Below, piece after piece: positions 18,244-26,157 of a stretch of 37,836 nucleotides of DNA. The number at the start of each line of letters is the position of its first letter. The stretch's first letter is position 1. The notes under the pieces are model-generated. The model saw only the letters and a list, made by a program, of their open reading frames with translations. It was not told the origin of the DNA and did no database searches. The translations under genes were made by a program, and so were the position numbers. Source of the stretch: Candidatus Beckwithbacteria bacterium CG10_big_fil_rev_8_21_14_0_10_34_10 (lineage in GTDB: Bacteria > Patescibacteriota > Microgenomatia > UBA1400); the NCBI GenBank assembly GCA_002773945.1, contig PEZT01000008.1, positions 1-37,836 of the forward strand, read 5' to 3'.

Positions 18244-19284
18244 ATGTTTGATTTTTTTTGGAAGCTAGTTTCCCATGATTTAGGGATTGATTTAGGCACG
18301 GCTAATACCTTTGTTTATGTTAAAGATAAAGGGATTGTTATTCGTGAACCTTCGGTGGTGGCCCGGAATAGAGAGAGTAAAAAAATTTTGGCTATTGGGA
18401 CTGAAGCTAAAAAAATGGTTGGTAAAACTCCGGACAGGATTGAGGCGGTCCGACCCTTGGCTGATGGGGTGATTGCTGATTTTGATGCTTGTTTAGCCAT
18501 GCTTTCCTACTATATTCGTCTAGTTCATCAATCACCTGGTTTTATACCAAAAATTCCCCGGCCAAAAGTAGTCATTGGAGTGCCTTCGGGCATAACTGAG
18601 GTTGAAGCCAGGGCGGTTCAAGATGCGGCTCTGTCAGCTGGAGCGAGACAAGCTCATTTGATTGAAGAACCAATGGCCGCCGCTATTGGGATTGGTTTAC
18701 CAATTGAAGATCCATCTGGCCAGCTTTTAATTGATATTGGTGGAGGGACGACGGAAATTGCCGTCATTTCTTTAGGCGGAATTGTGGTTGAGCGCTGTTT
18801 AAGAGTGGCCGGGGATGAGATGGATGAAGCGATTGTTAATTTTGCCCGTTTAAAACATGGTTTAATCTTAGGCACTTCAACCGCCGAAGAAATTAAGATT
18901 AATATTGGTTCTGCCAGACAAATGAAAAAGGAAAAAATGTTTGTTGCCCGGGGGAGAGATTTAGAGTCTGGTCTGCCGAGATCTTTAAAAATAACTAGTT
19001 CTGAGGTGAGAGAGGCTTTGGCGCCAATAATCCAGCAGATTATTACTTCAGTGACTGATACAATTGAAGAAACTCCACCTGAGCTTTTAGCTGATATTTT
19101 AAAACACGGGATTGTTATGGCTGGGGGAGCCAGTCAGATTCAAGGGTTAGACAATTTAATTTCAGAAAACGCTAAAATGCCGGTTTGGTTGGCTGATGAT
19201 CCTTTAACTTGTGTGGTTCGGGGCTGCGGTCAGCTCTTAGTAAATGATAAGCTTTTGAAAAGGATAAGAATTCAAATAAAATAG
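18244..19284 (+). CDS. mreB: Rod shape-determining actin homologue MreB
   Basis: 346 residues, normal for the family. It begins with a short amphipathic, membrane-binding segment (MFDFFWKLVS) followed by the phosphate-1 loop DLGIDLGTANTFVYV. Later come the IEEPMAAAIGIGLP stretch, the phosphate-2 loop LIDIGGGTTEIAVIS and the adenosine motif GIVMAGGASQIQGLD. It polymerises on the inner face of the membrane and positions the peptidoglycan synthesis machinery. Its own promoter lies just upstream, and a PAP2-like gene and mreC follow. The presence of MreB implies a rod-like or elongating cell with a wall. Confidence 0.95.
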   Translation: MFDFFWKLVSHDLGIDLGTANTFVYVKDKGIVIREPSVVARNRESKKILAIGTEAKKMVGKTPDRIEAVRPLADGVIADFDACLAMLSYYIRLVHQSPGFIPKIPRPKVVIGVPSGITEVEARAVQDAALSAGARQAHLIEEPMAAAIGIGLPIEDPSGQLLIDIGGGTTEIAVISLGGIVVERCLRVAGDEMDEAIVNFARLKHGLILGTSTAEEIKINIGSARQMKKEKMFVARGRDLESGLPRSLKITSSEVREALAPIIQQIITSVTDTIEETPPELLADILKHGIVMAGGASQIQGLDNLISENAKMPVWLADDPLTCVVRGCGQLLVNDKLLKRIRIQIK

Positions 19285-19349
19285 CTAAAAACAATTAAAA
19301 ATCTTTGTTTTAACAGAGAAAAATAGCGCTTAGATCAACTGAGAGGTTT

Positions 19350-19925
19350 ATGAAAAGAAAAATAGGGGATCTTACTAGGGTTATTTCAACTATTATTAGC
19401 CGTATTTTTGATCCAATTTGGGAGAGCCTGATTATTCTATTTTTATTAAGCCAATTAGCTAAAAGTGAGTTTCCTAAAGGCTCTTTATTTTTATTAAGCT
19501 TTTTTCTTGTTTACTTAATTCCTTGGCTTTTTTTCCATTATCAGCTTAAAAAGGGCAAGATTTCAGACTGGGATATTACGAAAAGAGAGGAAAGGATTAG
19601 TTTTTACTCAGTTTCTAAAGTAACAATCCTTATTTTTTTTAGTATCTTATTTTTTCTTTCACCTAAAAGTATTCCTTTTTACTTAAAATTCTTAATTCCT
19701 TTCCTAATTTTCTATTTGCTAACTTTTTTTAACAAAGTGTCTGGCCACATGATAACGAATACACTTTTTATTCTAAGTATATACTTTTATACTGGTAAAT
19801 CAGATATTTTATATATAGGAATTATAATTTTACTTTTAGTGGCTTTAAGCAGATTTAACTTAAAAAAGCATACTTTACCTCAGTTAATAATAGGAACAGG
19901 CCTGGGCTTGCTAGCTTTAATTTAA
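19350..19925 (+). CDS. PAP2-like membrane phosphatase
   Basis: A 191-residue protein with about five or six hydrophobic segments. The three PAP2 signature pieces are present in reduced form: KISDWDITKREER (motif 1, Lys...Arg), KVSGHM (motif 2, SGH) and LSRFNLKKHTLPQ (motif 3, Ser-Arg...His). The family removes phosphate from lipid substrates such as undecaprenyl pyrophosphate or phosphatidic acid. Between mreB and mreC, a role in recycling the lipid carrier for wall or surface glycan is likely (inference). A purine-rich GAGAGG about 6 bases before the ATG can serve as ribosome binding site. The 65 bases after mreB contain no clear terminator, so co-transcription with mreB is possible. Confidence 0.65.
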   Translation: MKRKIGDLTRVISTIISRIFDPIWESLIILFLLSQLAKSEFPKGSLFLLSFFLVYLIPWLFFHYQLKKGKISDWDITKREERISFYSVSKVTILIFFSILFFLSPKSIPFYLKFLIPFLIFYLLTFFNKVSGHMITNTLFILSIYFYTGKSDILYIGIIILLLVALSRFNLKKHTLPQLIIGTGLGLLALI

Positions 19926-19957
19926 AATAAATTTTAAAAGAAAAAATAGTAATTTTA

Positions 19958-20740
19958 ATGAAATTAAATATTAAACAGAGTAGCCAGAAAATATTTTGGG
20001 GATTAATTATACTCAGCCTGATTTTGCTGATTTTAGATAAACTGGTTGTTATTGATAATTTAAAAAGACCACCAGAAAAACTCTTTATTTTTTTAAATAG
20101 ATCTGTTTTACAGAGAGAAAAATATAAAAATGGTTTGGAAAACAACAATTTTGACTCTTTAATTTTAGATGAAAAGTTAAAACTACTTGAGATAGAAAAT
20201 GCTGATTTAAAAGTTAAAATAAAGAAAATTGAGGAAGAAAATATCTCAATGCGTAAATTACTCCAAGCACCACTCCCTCCAAGCTGGGATTTTATTCCGG
20301 CTCATGTTTTAAAAGTAGATAGTGACATTTTGTTACTGGACCAAGGTTTTGACCAGGGTGTTAAGCTGGGCCAGATTGTTTTAGTTGACAATGTTTTAAT
20401 TGGAAGAGTAATTAAAACCACTTCTACTTTATCTCAGGTTAAACTAATTACCCATAATGAGATAATATTAAAAGCCAAGGTTTTAGAATCAGAAGTTAAA
20501 GGTTTAGTGGAAAATAAAAGAAACAGTTTGTTTTTAACTCAAGTAGACCAAAAACTTAGTTTGCAAGCAGAACAAATTGTTATTACCACGGGTGAAGACG
20601 AGATTTATCCAGCTAATCTTTTAATAGGCAAAATTATTGAAATCCAAAAGCAGGAAAGCGAGTTTTATCAGCAGGCTTTATTAAAACCATATATAGATAT
20701 TAATGAATTAAAAGTAGTTTTTCTCTTAAACGACCGGTAA
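19958..20740 (+). CDS. mreC: Rod shape-determining protein MreC
   Basis: 260 residues. One N-terminal membrane segment (about 14-30), then a coiled coil (about 60-90, with ENADLKVKIKKIEEEN), then the MreC beta-barrel region containing DQGFDQGVKLGQIVLVDN, LIGRVIK and ITTGEDEIYPANLLIGKI, all typical of the family. It links MreB to periplasmic wall synthases. mreD, which usually follows, is absent here: the next gene is a cupin. It lies 32 bases after the PAP2-like gene, in the same direction. Confidence 0.88.
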   Translation: MKLNIKQSSQKIFWGLIILSLILLILDKLVVIDNLKRPPEKLFIFLNRSVLQREKYKNGLENNNFDSLILDEKLKLLEIENADLKVKIKKIEEENISMRKLLQAPLPPSWDFIPAHVLKVDSDILLLDQGFDQGVKLGQIVLVDNVLIGRVIKTTSTLSQVKLITHNEIILKAKVLESEVKGLVENKRNSLFLTQVDQKLSLQAEQIVITTGEDEIYPANLLIGKIIEIQKQESEFYQQALLKPYIDINELKVVFLLNDR

Positions 20741-20815
20741 AAAGTGACTAGAGTTATTTATTTTATGAAAATTAATGATTTATATTAGTAATATTAATTA
20801 TTGGATAGGGTTTTT

Positions 20816-21220
20816 ATGTTGGGTTTAGAAACGATCAAAGATAAATCAAAAACAATTGCTGTAGTCATAAGGAAAAACATTAAAGTAAAAGGGTTAAAAT
20901 TTTTTAGTTCTCCTAATTATCCTTTTCAAATTGGCTTTCATAACCGAGAAAAAAATACAGTTTTAAAAGCTCATTTTCATCCGGGTCACAATTTTTTTAT
21001 CAAATTATCTCAAGAAGTTTTATTCATTCTAAAAGGAAAAATAAGAGTAGATCTTTATAATTCAAAAAAAAAGTTTTTAAAGTCTAAAATTTTAAAAGGC
21101 GGAGATAGTATTTTTTTTGTTGCTGGCGGTCATGGGGTTAAATTCTTGGAGAAAACAAAAATATATGAGGTCAAACAAGGACCTTATTTGGGTGATAAAA
21201 AAGCCAAAATCTTTATATGA
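20816..21220 (+). CDS. Cupin-fold protein, sugar-nucleotide or surface-sugar related
   Basis: 134 residues from the ATG at 20816; an in-frame TTG at 20801 would add five residues. A GATAGGG stretch before the ATG is a modest ribosome binding site. The cupin core is visible as AHFHPGH, then QEVLFILKGKIRVDLY, then GGDSIFFVAGGHGVKFL, giving metal-binding His and Glu residues in the usual order. The end (YEVKQGPYLG) resembles cupins found next to sugar aminotransferases and WbuC/FdtA-like proteins. Its stop overlaps the aminotransferase start (ATGA), so the two are translationally coupled and probably work on the same sugar. Substrate unknown. Confidence 0.65.
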   Translation: MLGLETIKDKSKTIAVVIRKNIKVKGLKFFSSPNYPFQIGFHNREKNTVLKAHFHPGHNFFIKLSQEVLFILKGKIRVDLYNSKKKFLKSKILKGGDSIFFVAGGHGVKFLEKTKIYEVKQGPYLGDKKAKIFI

Positions 21221-22326
21221 TTCCTGTTAATCAACCTTTGATTTCTAAAAATGCTAAAAAATATGTTTTAGATTGTTTAAAAACAGGTTGGGTTTCTTCA
21301 GCTGGTAAATATATTGATAGGTTTGAAAACAAGTTTGCCAAGTTTTGCCAGTCTAAATATGGGGTTTCCTGCACTAGCGGAACTGCGGCTCTTCACCTTG
21401 CTCTTGAGACGTTAGGTATTTGCAGGGAGGATGAAGTTATTATTCCTTCCTTGACTATGATGGCCACAGCTTTGGCTGTTTATTATACCGGTGCTAAGCC
21501 TATTTTAATTGATTCAGAGTCTGACACTTATAATATCAATCCATCACTTATTGAAAAAAAAATAACTTCAAAAACAAAAGCAATTATCCCTGTTCATCTT
21601 TATGGCCATCCGGTTAATATGGATCCGATTTTAAAAATAGCTAGAAAATACAAGCTAAAAGTAGTAGAAGATGCCGCTGAGATCCACGGCGGTAAGTATA
21701 AGGGTAAAATGGCTGGCTCATTGGGAGATATTGGCTGTTTTAGCTTTTATGCTAATAAAATCATTACTACTGGTGAGGGAGGAATGATAGTGACCAACTC
21801 TAAAAAAATATTTGAAAAGGCAAAAAGACTGAAAAACTTATCCCATTCTCCCAAAAAAAGATTTCTTCATAATGAAATTGGTTTTAATTATCGGATGACA
21901 AATCTTCAGGCGGCTTTAGGTTTAGCCCAATTAGAAGAAGTCAAAAAATATCTTAGAATAAAAAGGTGGCTGGCTGGAAAATATTCCCAAGGTTTAAAAA
22001 ACATTAACGGTTTAATCTTGCCTCAAGAAAAAAATTACGCTTTTAATGTCTATTGGATGTATACGGTTTTAGTTAATGAAAAAGAATTTGGATTAAAAAC
22101 AGATGAGTTAAGAAGAAAATTGCTTAAATTAGGAGTTGACACCCGGTCATTTTTTATTCCTATTCATAAACAGCCTGTTTTTAGAAAACTAGGTTGGTAT
22201 AAAAATGAAAAATATCCAGTGGCTGAAAAATTGACTAAAACCGGTTTTTATTTGCCTTCAGGCTTAGCTATATCAGAATCACAATTAAATCAAGTAATTA
22301 AGGCCTTTAAGACAATTAAAAACTAA
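21217..22326 (+). CDS. DegT/DnrJ/EryC1-family PLP-dependent sugar aminotransferase
   Basis: 369 residues, normal for the family. MIPVNQPLIS and TGWVSSAGKYIDRFE open the fold, SCTSGTAALHLAL binds the cofactor phosphate, and VVEDAAEIHGG supplies the Asp (152) that pairs with the pyridine nitrogen. FYANKIITTGEGGM carries the Schiff-base Lys181. NEIGFNYRMTNLQAALGLAQLE is also typical. It resembles perosamine-synthase-type enzymes that convert nucleotide-linked 4-keto sugars to 4-amino sugars. It is coupled to the preceding cupin gene and followed by a polyprenol-phosphate sugar transferase, which fits synthesis of an amino-sugar-bearing surface glycan. Confidence 0.88.
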   Translation: MIPVNQPLISKNAKKYVLDCLKTGWVSSAGKYIDRFENKFAKFCQSKYGVSCTSGTAALHLALETLGICREDEVIIPSLTMMATALAVYYTGAKPILIDSESDTYNINPSLIEKKITSKTKAIIPVHLYGHPVNMDPILKIARKYKLKVVEDAAEIHGGKYKGKMAGSLGDIGCFSFYANKIITTGEGGMIVTNSKKIFEKAKRLKNLSHSPKKRFLHNEIGFNYRMTNLQAALGLAQLEEVKKYLRIKRWLAGKYSQGLKNINGLILPQEKNYAFNVYWMYTVLVNEKEFGLKTDELRRKLLKLGVDTRSFFIPIHKQPVFRKLGWYKNEKYPVAEKLTKTGFYLPSGLAISESQLNQVIKAFKTIKN

Positions 22327-22341
22327 TTAGTCTTTAATTGT
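22312..22341 (+). terminator. Possible intrinsic terminator after the aminotransferase gene
   Basis: ACAATTAAA (22312-22320) pairs with TTTAATTGT (22333-22341) around a 12-base loop. The second arm runs into TGTTTT. The stem is 9 base pairs but almost all A-T, and it overlaps the stop codon, so strength is doubtful. Confidence 0.3.
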
Positions 22342-22385
22342 TGTTTTGTAATCCTATTAGATTAATATTTTAAATTTTAAAAAAA

Positions 22386-23096
22386 ATGGAAAAAGTTTCT
22401 GTTATTATTCCTACCTTTAATGAAGCCTTGGGAATCGTAACTTTTATAAAAAGGATTTTAAGAGTCTTTTCTAAAATTAGCCAGCAATACAAATTAGAAA
22501 TTATTATTATTGATGATAATAGTCCTGATAATACAGGAAAAATAGTTAAAAAAAAGTTTTTAAAAGACAAAAGAATTAGGGTTTTTATAAGAAAAAATAT
22601 TAGCGGTTTAGGTACAGCCATTGGTTATGGAGTTAAAAAAGCCAAGGGAGACATTATTATTGGAATTGATGCTGATGGCAACCATGATGAAATAGTTATT
22701 CCAGCTTTACTTAAAAATTTGGACCAATTTGATTTAGTAATTGCTTCAAGGTTTATTAAAGGCGGGGGTTTGGAGAAAAAAACTGATATCTTTAGGCATT
22801 TAGTAAGTTTTTTTATCAATTTATTTTTTAAAATTTTTGGTTCGCCAGTTTGGGATAGTACCAGTGGTTTTTATGTGATTAGGAAAAAAAAGCTTAAAGC
22901 CCTAGGCTTGGGAAAGATTTATTATGGTTATGGCGATTATCATCTTCGATTGGTTTGTTTGGCTAAAAGTCATAAATATTTAATTAAGGAGATTCCTTAT
23001 ACTTATAAAAAAAGAATTGCCGGCAAAAGTAAATCTAACCTTTTTAAAATGTTTTTTTCTTATCTTTTAGAAGGAGTAAAAATTAAACTTAAATAA
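22386..23096 (+). CDS. Family 2 glycosyltransferase, polyprenol-phosphate mannose/glucose synthase type
   Basis: 236 residues, the length of a soluble DPM1-type enzyme without the C-terminal membrane domain. VSVIIPTFNEALGI, then IIDDNSPDNTG (43-51), SGLGTAIGYGVKKAKGD and IIGIDADGNHDE with the DAD metal motif (95-97) follow the pattern of dolichyl- or undecaprenyl-phosphate sugar synthases. It transfers a hexose from a nucleotide sugar to a lipid phosphate on the inner membrane face. The lipid-linked sugar would feed the ligases in this window. It ends 22 bases before the convergent ABC transporter gene. Confidence 0.85.
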   Translation: MEKVSVIIPTFNEALGIVTFIKRILRVFSKISQQYKLEIIIIDDNSPDNTGKIVKKKFLKDKRIRVFIRKNISGLGTAIGYGVKKAKGDIIIGIDADGNHDEIVIPALLKNLDQFDLVIASRFIKGGGLEKKTDIFRHLVSFFINLFFKIFGSPVWDSTSGFYVIRKKKLKALGLGKIYYGYGDYHLRLVCLAKSHKYLIKEIPYTYKKRIAGKSKSNLFKMFFSYLLEGVKIKLK

Positions 23097-23118
23097 ATAA
23101 GATTAAATATTTTCAAAT

Positions 23119-23853
23119 TTATTTGTTGTTTTTCTGACTTTCTTTTATATATTTTTTAACTATCTTATTGGTTTTTCCTAAAGCTCTGGTTTTTCCTTTG
23201 TCTAGCCAAAGAACTTGGGGACATAATTTTTTAATTGCTTCCAGATTATGAGAAACAAAGATAATTGTTTTTTTGGCTTTAAAAAAATCTTGGATTTTAT
23301 TAAAGCTTTTTATTCTAAACTTTTCATCTCCAGAAGAAATAACTTCATCAATAATTAAGATGTCTGGATTAGAATGAACAGCAATAGAAAAACCCAGTCT
23401 TAAAACCATGCCTGAAGAGTAAGTATTTAAGGGAGAATCAATAAACTTTTTAATCCCGGAAAAAGCAATTATTTTTTTAAAGCTATTTTTAATTTCTTTT
23501 TTATTCATTCCCAGTAAAAGCCCATTAATATAAATATTTTCCTCACCGGTCAAGTCAGGGTGAAAGCCAGCTGAAAGGTCAATTAAAGAGGCAATTTTAC
23601 CTTTAGTTTTAACTTTTCCTTTAGTGGGATAAGTAATTCCAGAAATTAATTTTAAAAGAGTGGATTTTCCCGCTCCGTTTGGTCCGATAATGCCTAATTT
23701 TTCTCCCTTTTTAAGTTGTAAGCTAATATTTTTTAAAGCCCAAAATTCTTCTTTTTTTTTAAATAGACTTTCTACTAAAGTAGGTTTCTCATGATGAAGA
23801 ATGTATTTTTTAGAAATATTATTTAAGCTAATAACTGTTTTATTATTTATCAT
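23119..23853 (-). CDS. ABC exporter ATP-binding subunit, Wzt/TagH type
   Basis: 244 residues. Walker A GPNGAGKST (57-65), the signature YSSGM (146-150) characteristic of polysaccharide and teichoic acid exporters, Walker B ILIIDEV (D169, E170) and switch His202 in FVSHNLEAI are all present. SAGFHPDLTGEENIYING is typical of the Wzt/TagH/RfbB subfamily. There is no C-terminal carbohydrate-binding extension, so it does not look like a chain-end-recognising Wzt. It lies 30 bases downstream of the permease gene in the same direction and must form the complete transporter with it. Substrate is a lipid-linked glycan by family. Confidence 0.9.
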   Translation of the reverse strand: MINNKTVISLNNISKKYILHHEKPTLVESLFKKKEEFWALKNISLQLKKGEKLGIIGPNGAGKSTLLKLISGITYPTKGKVKTKGKIASLIDLSAGFHPDLTGEENIYINGLLLGMNKKEIKNSFKKIIAFSGIKKFIDSPLNTYSSGMVLRLGFSIAVHSNPDILIIDEVISSGDEKFRIKSFNKIQDFFKAKKTIIFVSHNLEAIKKLCPQVLWLDKGKTRALGKTNKIVKKYIKESQKNNK

Positions 23854-23883
23854 TTTAAATATAACTTATCCATTTTTCATGTT

Positions 23884-24651
23884 TTATAGCCAGTCAGAAA
23901 AATAAATTTCTTTTTTTTGAAAATATTTAAAGCCTAAGAAAAATATTAATAAAATAAATAAAATATGGATTAAACTAATCCATAAAGGAACAGAAAGATT
24001 AACCATTGATTTTTGTAGCCAAGAGAAAATAGTAATTAAAGGATTTAAATAAAAAATACCTTTATATTTTTCCGGAATAAATGAGAAAGGATAAATGATT
24101 GGGGTGGCATAAAACCAGAGCATGATTCCCATTTGAATGACAAAATTAATGTCCCGGTAAAAAACAGTTAGAGCTGAAGCAAAAAGAGATATTCCTGAGG
24201 CAAATATTAGTAATAAACTTATTCCCAGTATTTGAAGTCCTAAGTTAAAAAGAGTAAAAAAATACCATTGTTGGGTAATTAATAGAAAAATAATTAACAT
24301 TAAATAGGAGACTAAAAAATGGAAAAAATGGGAGAAAACCATAGATAAAGGAATAATGCTTCTGGGAAATTTAGCCTTTTTAATTAAGTTCCGGTCCCAA
24401 ACAATTCTAGGAGTAGCTTTGTTTATTGCCAAAGAGAAAAAGTTCCAGGGTAAAAGACCAGTAAATAAAAATAGATAGTAATTTTTTATTCCAAATCTAA
24501 AGATAATAGAAAAAACAAAGCCAATAACAGCCATTTGAACCAGGGGATTTATAAAGATCCATAAAAAGCCTAAAACAGCGTGTTTGTATCTGGCTTTGAT
24601 TTCCTTTTGGGTTAGGGCAATAAGTAAGTTAATAGAGTGATTATTGAACAT
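23884..24651 (-). CDS. ABC-2 type exporter permease, Wzm/TagG type
   Basis: 255 residues with about six membrane segments. The N-terminal cytoplasmic part ends in KEIKARYKHAVLGFLW, and the first membrane helices contain INPLVQMAVIGFVFS, both hallmarks of Wzm/TagG/RfbA permeases. A later WFYATPIIYP is also typical. It moves lipid-linked polysaccharide or teichoic-acid-like polymer across the membrane, powered by the ATPase encoded just downstream. A TATAAT box lies 8 bases before the ATG. Confidence 0.88.
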   Translation of the reverse strand: MFNNHSINLLIALTQKEIKARYKHAVLGFLWIFINPLVQMAVIGFVFSIIFRFGIKNYYLFLFTGLLPWNFFSLAINKATPRIVWDRNLIKKAKFPRSIIPLSMVFSHFFHFLVSYLMLIIFLLITQQWYFFTLFNLGLQILGISLLLIFASGISLFASALTVFYRDINFVIQMGIMLWFYATPIIYPFSFIPEKYKGIFYLNPLITIFSWLQKSMVNLSVPLWISLIHILFILLIFFLGFKYFQKKEIYFSDWL

Positions 24652-24659
24652 ATAGGCTG

Positions 24660-24665
24660 ATTATA
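24660..24665 (-). promoter_or_regulatory. -10 box for the Wzm/Wzt-like transporter operon
   Basis: A perfect TATAAT on the minus strand ends 8 bases before the permease ATG at 24651, the same leaderless spacing seen at other genes here. No convincing -35 box is present at 17-18 bases. Confidence 0.4.
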
Positions 24666-24700
24666 TAATAAAATTAAGACAATAATCTTTAAAAAAGTTA

Positions 24701-25633
24701 TTACTTAATCTTTTTGTTTGAGAGGAAATATTTAGCGATTGAGCATTTTTTACATGGAATAAGCATAAGGTAATTATTATTTAACAATAATTTTCTAACT
24801 AGCTTAAATTTACTATTATTCCAAATTATTTTTATTGTTTGATTTTTAACATTTCCCAAAATATTTTCTCTTTTCCAGTCATGACAGCAAATCAAAACAT
24901 CGCCGTTAAAAAGAATACTTATTTTATGAAAAGGCTCAAAACAAACCTTATTTTTTAGATTTATGGGAGAAACTAAGTTAGAAAATTTAAGATTTAAATT
25001 ACTGTAGTTTTTTAGTGTTCCAGCTCTATTTGTTAGGGCCGACAACTCTATTTTTAAATTATTTTTAGCTTGTAATTTTTTGATAGTTTTAGAATTTACA
25101 AAAAAAATAATGTCATCAAAATTTTGATTAGTTATTACCATTCTTAGGCAGACTTTTAGTTTTTTTAATTTGGGTAATTTTTTTATCTTTTCAACAATTT
25201 TTGAAAAATTAATTCCAGGAGACAAATTTTTATTTTTATTATTTGTTGGTGTCAAACTAATATTTAAAATATCTAAACCTGATTTTTCTAAAAGAAGCAA
25301 TAACTTTTTAGTCAAACAAACTCCATTAGTAGTAGTGGAGATGGTAAATTTTCTTTTAAACTGATCTCTCTTTTTTGCGGTAAATAAAATTTTTTCATAA
25401 ATATTTTTATCTAAAAGTGGTTCATTTTGGAGCATAATACTGATATTTCTTAAGGTAGGAAAATCTTTAGCGAGCTGAGCAACTATTTTTTGAAACAATT
25501 TGTTTTTCATTTTGCCCATGGGAAACATTTTAGAAGTGCAAGAATAGGGACACATTAAACAGCCGGCATTGCAAAAAGAATGATTTTGGATTTCAGCGTA
25601 TTTTAAGACTGCTTTTTTAATTGTTTTTACCAT
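24701..25633 (-). CDS. Radical SAM protein with SPASM-like C-terminal cluster domain
   Basis: 310 residues. The radical SAM iron-sulfur motif CNAGCLMC (C21, C25, C28) follows an AEIQNHSFC lead. ISIMLQNEPLLD and ISTTTNGVCL are TIM-barrel strands of this family. The C-terminal part has C231 (CFEPF), ILFNGDVLICCHDW (C249, C250), LGNVKNQTIKIIW and CKKC (C294, C297), the layout of a SPASM domain holding a second cluster. SPASM enzymes often modify ribosomal peptides (sactipeptides, PQQ, mycofactocin), but some act on sugars or proteins. It lies 38 bases downstream of the S26-type peptidase gene and near a PqqD gene, which favours a peptide substrate (inference). Confidence 0.82.
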   Translation of the reverse strand: MVKTIKKAVLKYAEIQNHSFCNAGCLMCPYSCTSKMFPMGKMKNKLFQKIVAQLAKDFPTLRNISIMLQNEPLLDKNIYEKILFTAKKRDQFKRKFTISTTTNGVCLTKKLLLLLEKSGLDILNISLTPTNNKNKNLSPGINFSKIVEKIKKLPKLKKLKVCLRMVITNQNFDDIIFFVNSKTIKKLQAKNNLKIELSALTNRAGTLKNYSNLNLKFSNLVSPINLKNKVCFEPFHKISILFNGDVLICCHDWKRENILGNVKNQTIKIIWNNSKFKLVRKLLLNNNYLMLIPCKKCSIAKYFLSNKKIK

Positions 25634-25671
25634 TTAGTTTTTTAATATTTATTTGCAGTTTCTAAATTTAT

Positions 25672-26157
25672 TTATTTTATAAAAAAGCAAGGTGAATAAA
25701 TTAATTTTTGGTATATTTTTTTGATAAAGGGAATTTTTTCCAAATTATTTAAATTTAAAAGCTGGGGTAAAACAGAATTTGCTTTGGAGTAATTAGTGAA
25801 TAAAACTTTTTGGATAAAGATTGAAGATGGGTTAGTGAGGTCTATCATTTTTTTATTGTTTTTAATTGAAATTACCCTGCCGATGAAGAAAGCTTTATAA
25901 AAAAAACCATCTGAATTTACATTATTATCGCCTTTTACTAGATACTTATATTTATTATTTTTATTTTTTACTTTTTTTATTATCCGGTGGGCATTTATGC
26001 TTCCTTTTTGAATATAGGCAGGAATATCGCCAACATTATAACTTTGTAGTTTTTTTTTACTATCAAGTTTTATAGTCAAGTAGTTTCCGTGTTTAATTAA
26101 AGGCCTCATGCTTGAGCCGCTGGCGACTGCTTTTATGATATAATTTTTTTGTTCCAT
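25672..26157 (-). CDS. Small S24/S26-type serine peptidase (signal-peptidase-like) without a membrane segment
   Basis: 161 residues from the ATG at 26157. VASGSSMRPLIKHGNYL carries the catalytic Ser16 just before Met-Arg-Pro. VGDIPAYIQKG and NAHRIIKK follow, with His56 where bacterial signal peptidase I has Lys; this is the His form seen in archaeal, ER and SipW enzymes. YLVKGDNNVNSDG gives the GDN...SD box (D76, D82). The N-terminal membrane anchor of true signal peptidases is missing, so it may act in the cytosol or be peripheral. Such soluble relatives occur near PqqD and nucleotidyltransferase genes in peptide clusters (recollection, not checked). The tail (about 90-161) is unrecognised. 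Its start codon overlaps that of the divergent kinase gene. Confidence 0.72.
   Translation of the reverse strand: MEQKNYIIKAVASGSSMRPLIKHGNYLTIKLDSKKKLQSYNVGDIPAYIQKGSINAHRIIKKVKNKNNKYKYLVKGDNNVNSDGFFYKAFFIGRVISIKNNKKMIDLTNPSSIFIQKVLFTNYSKANSVLPQLLNLNNLEKIPFIKKIYQKLIYSPCFFIK
26136..26144 (+). promoter_or_regulatory. Extended -10 promoter of the HprK-like kinase gene
   Basis: TGATATAAT is a TGn-extended perfect -10 box lying inside the coding start of the divergent peptidase gene. It ends 11 bases before the ATG at 26156, giving a leader of about 4-5 bases. There is no good -35, as is usual for extended -10 promoters. Confidence 0.5.

Noticed and set aside
20765..20788. Eight-codon ORF (ATG at 20765) before the cupin gene as a leader peptide
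   Set aside because: It has no Shine-Dalgarno and no promoter at a suitable distance, its codons are ordinary AT-rich sequence, and nothing suggests attenuation.
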